Assembly: GCA_937142855.1 (NCBI GenBank)
Contig: CAKZQZ010000049.1
Coordinates: 1-40,998 of the forward strand
DNA: 40,998 nt
Direction of reading: 5' to 3'
From: an uncultured Alphaproteobacteria bacterium
Lineage (GTDB): Bacteria > Pseudomonadota > Alphaproteobacteria > Puniceispirillales > Marisalimonadaceae
The position numbers and the translations under genes were made by a program. This document shows positions 40,987 to 40,998 of the stretch, piece by piece (the stretch's first letter is position 1; each line of letters opens with the position of its first letter). Under the pieces are notes generated by a model that saw only the letters and a list, made by a program, of their open reading frames with translations, did no database searches and was not told the origin of the DNA.

Positions 40987-40998
40987 ATTAGCTACCTT

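Noticed and set aside
1-40998. Mobile elements, CRISPR arrays, tRNA or rRNA genes
   Set aside because: No transposase, integrase, regular direct repeats, terminal inverted repeats or RNA gene signatures were found by eye.

Overview
The window reads as a gene-dense, AT-rich chromosomal segment of a free-living, probably marine, alphaproteobacterium. The lineage is inferred from protein families: three-component TRAP transporters, PuuD-type urate oxidase, HpaR-like MarR, an alphaproteobacterial-style CspA and short intergenic gaps. I cannot name the species. I saw no tRNA, rRNA, transposase, integrase or CRISPR array.

Region 1 (1-11867) is an almost complete purine catabolic locus. It holds xanthine dehydrogenase XdhA/XdhB, an NCS2 purine permease and an 8-oxoguanine deaminase-like amidohydrolase on the plus strand. 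A minus-strand operon follows: uraH, puuD, a cyclic amidohydrolase, alc, allA. Divergent uraD sits on the plus strand. Together they can take xanthine (and 8-oxoguanine, which gives urate directly) through urate, HIU, OHCU, allantoin, allantoate and ureidoglycolate to glyoxylate and urea. The 3' end of a malate/lactate/ureidoglycolate-dehydrogenase-family gene lies at the left edge. No xdhC and no urease are in the window.

Region 2 (11911-21875) is a less familiar module. It has a DHDPS-superfamily lyase with altered active-site motifs, an Asp/Glu-racemase-fold protein lacking both catalytic cysteines, a PuuE-like deacetylase, a TRAP transporter, HyuA/HyuB, and a second cysteine-less racemase-fold protein on the opposite strand. 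It looks like import and stepwise breakdown of a cyclic ureide or imide related to hydantoin or allantoin, and it is my best candidate for an undescribed system.

Region 3 (21887-28532) has a cytoplasmic DMSO-reductase-family (BisC-like) molybdoenzyme and a GlcD-GlcF-type flavin/Fe-S dehydrogenase fusion, divergent from a serine-glyoxylate aminotransferase. The last two can connect to the glyoxylate made by AllA. Region 4 (28636-34266) is a second TRAP operon coupled to malonyl-CoA decarboxylase, resembling malonate-uptake (MatPQM-MatA) loci, followed by a small exported protein and an Ldh2-family dehydrogenase. Region 5 (34274-36795) is an HpaR-like MarR regulator, apparently with an AUU start codon, divergent from an HpcH/HpaI aldolase and an old-yellow-enzyme-type reductase. 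Region 6 (36806-40998) holds ordinary genes: NIPSNAP, a small conserved-looking protein coupled to a YaiI-family protein, cspA with a structured leader and a strong terminator, a cupin, and two transporters (AEC, EamA). A strong hairpin lies at the right edge. The only gene-free stretch above 200 bases is the cspA leader region (37941-38165).
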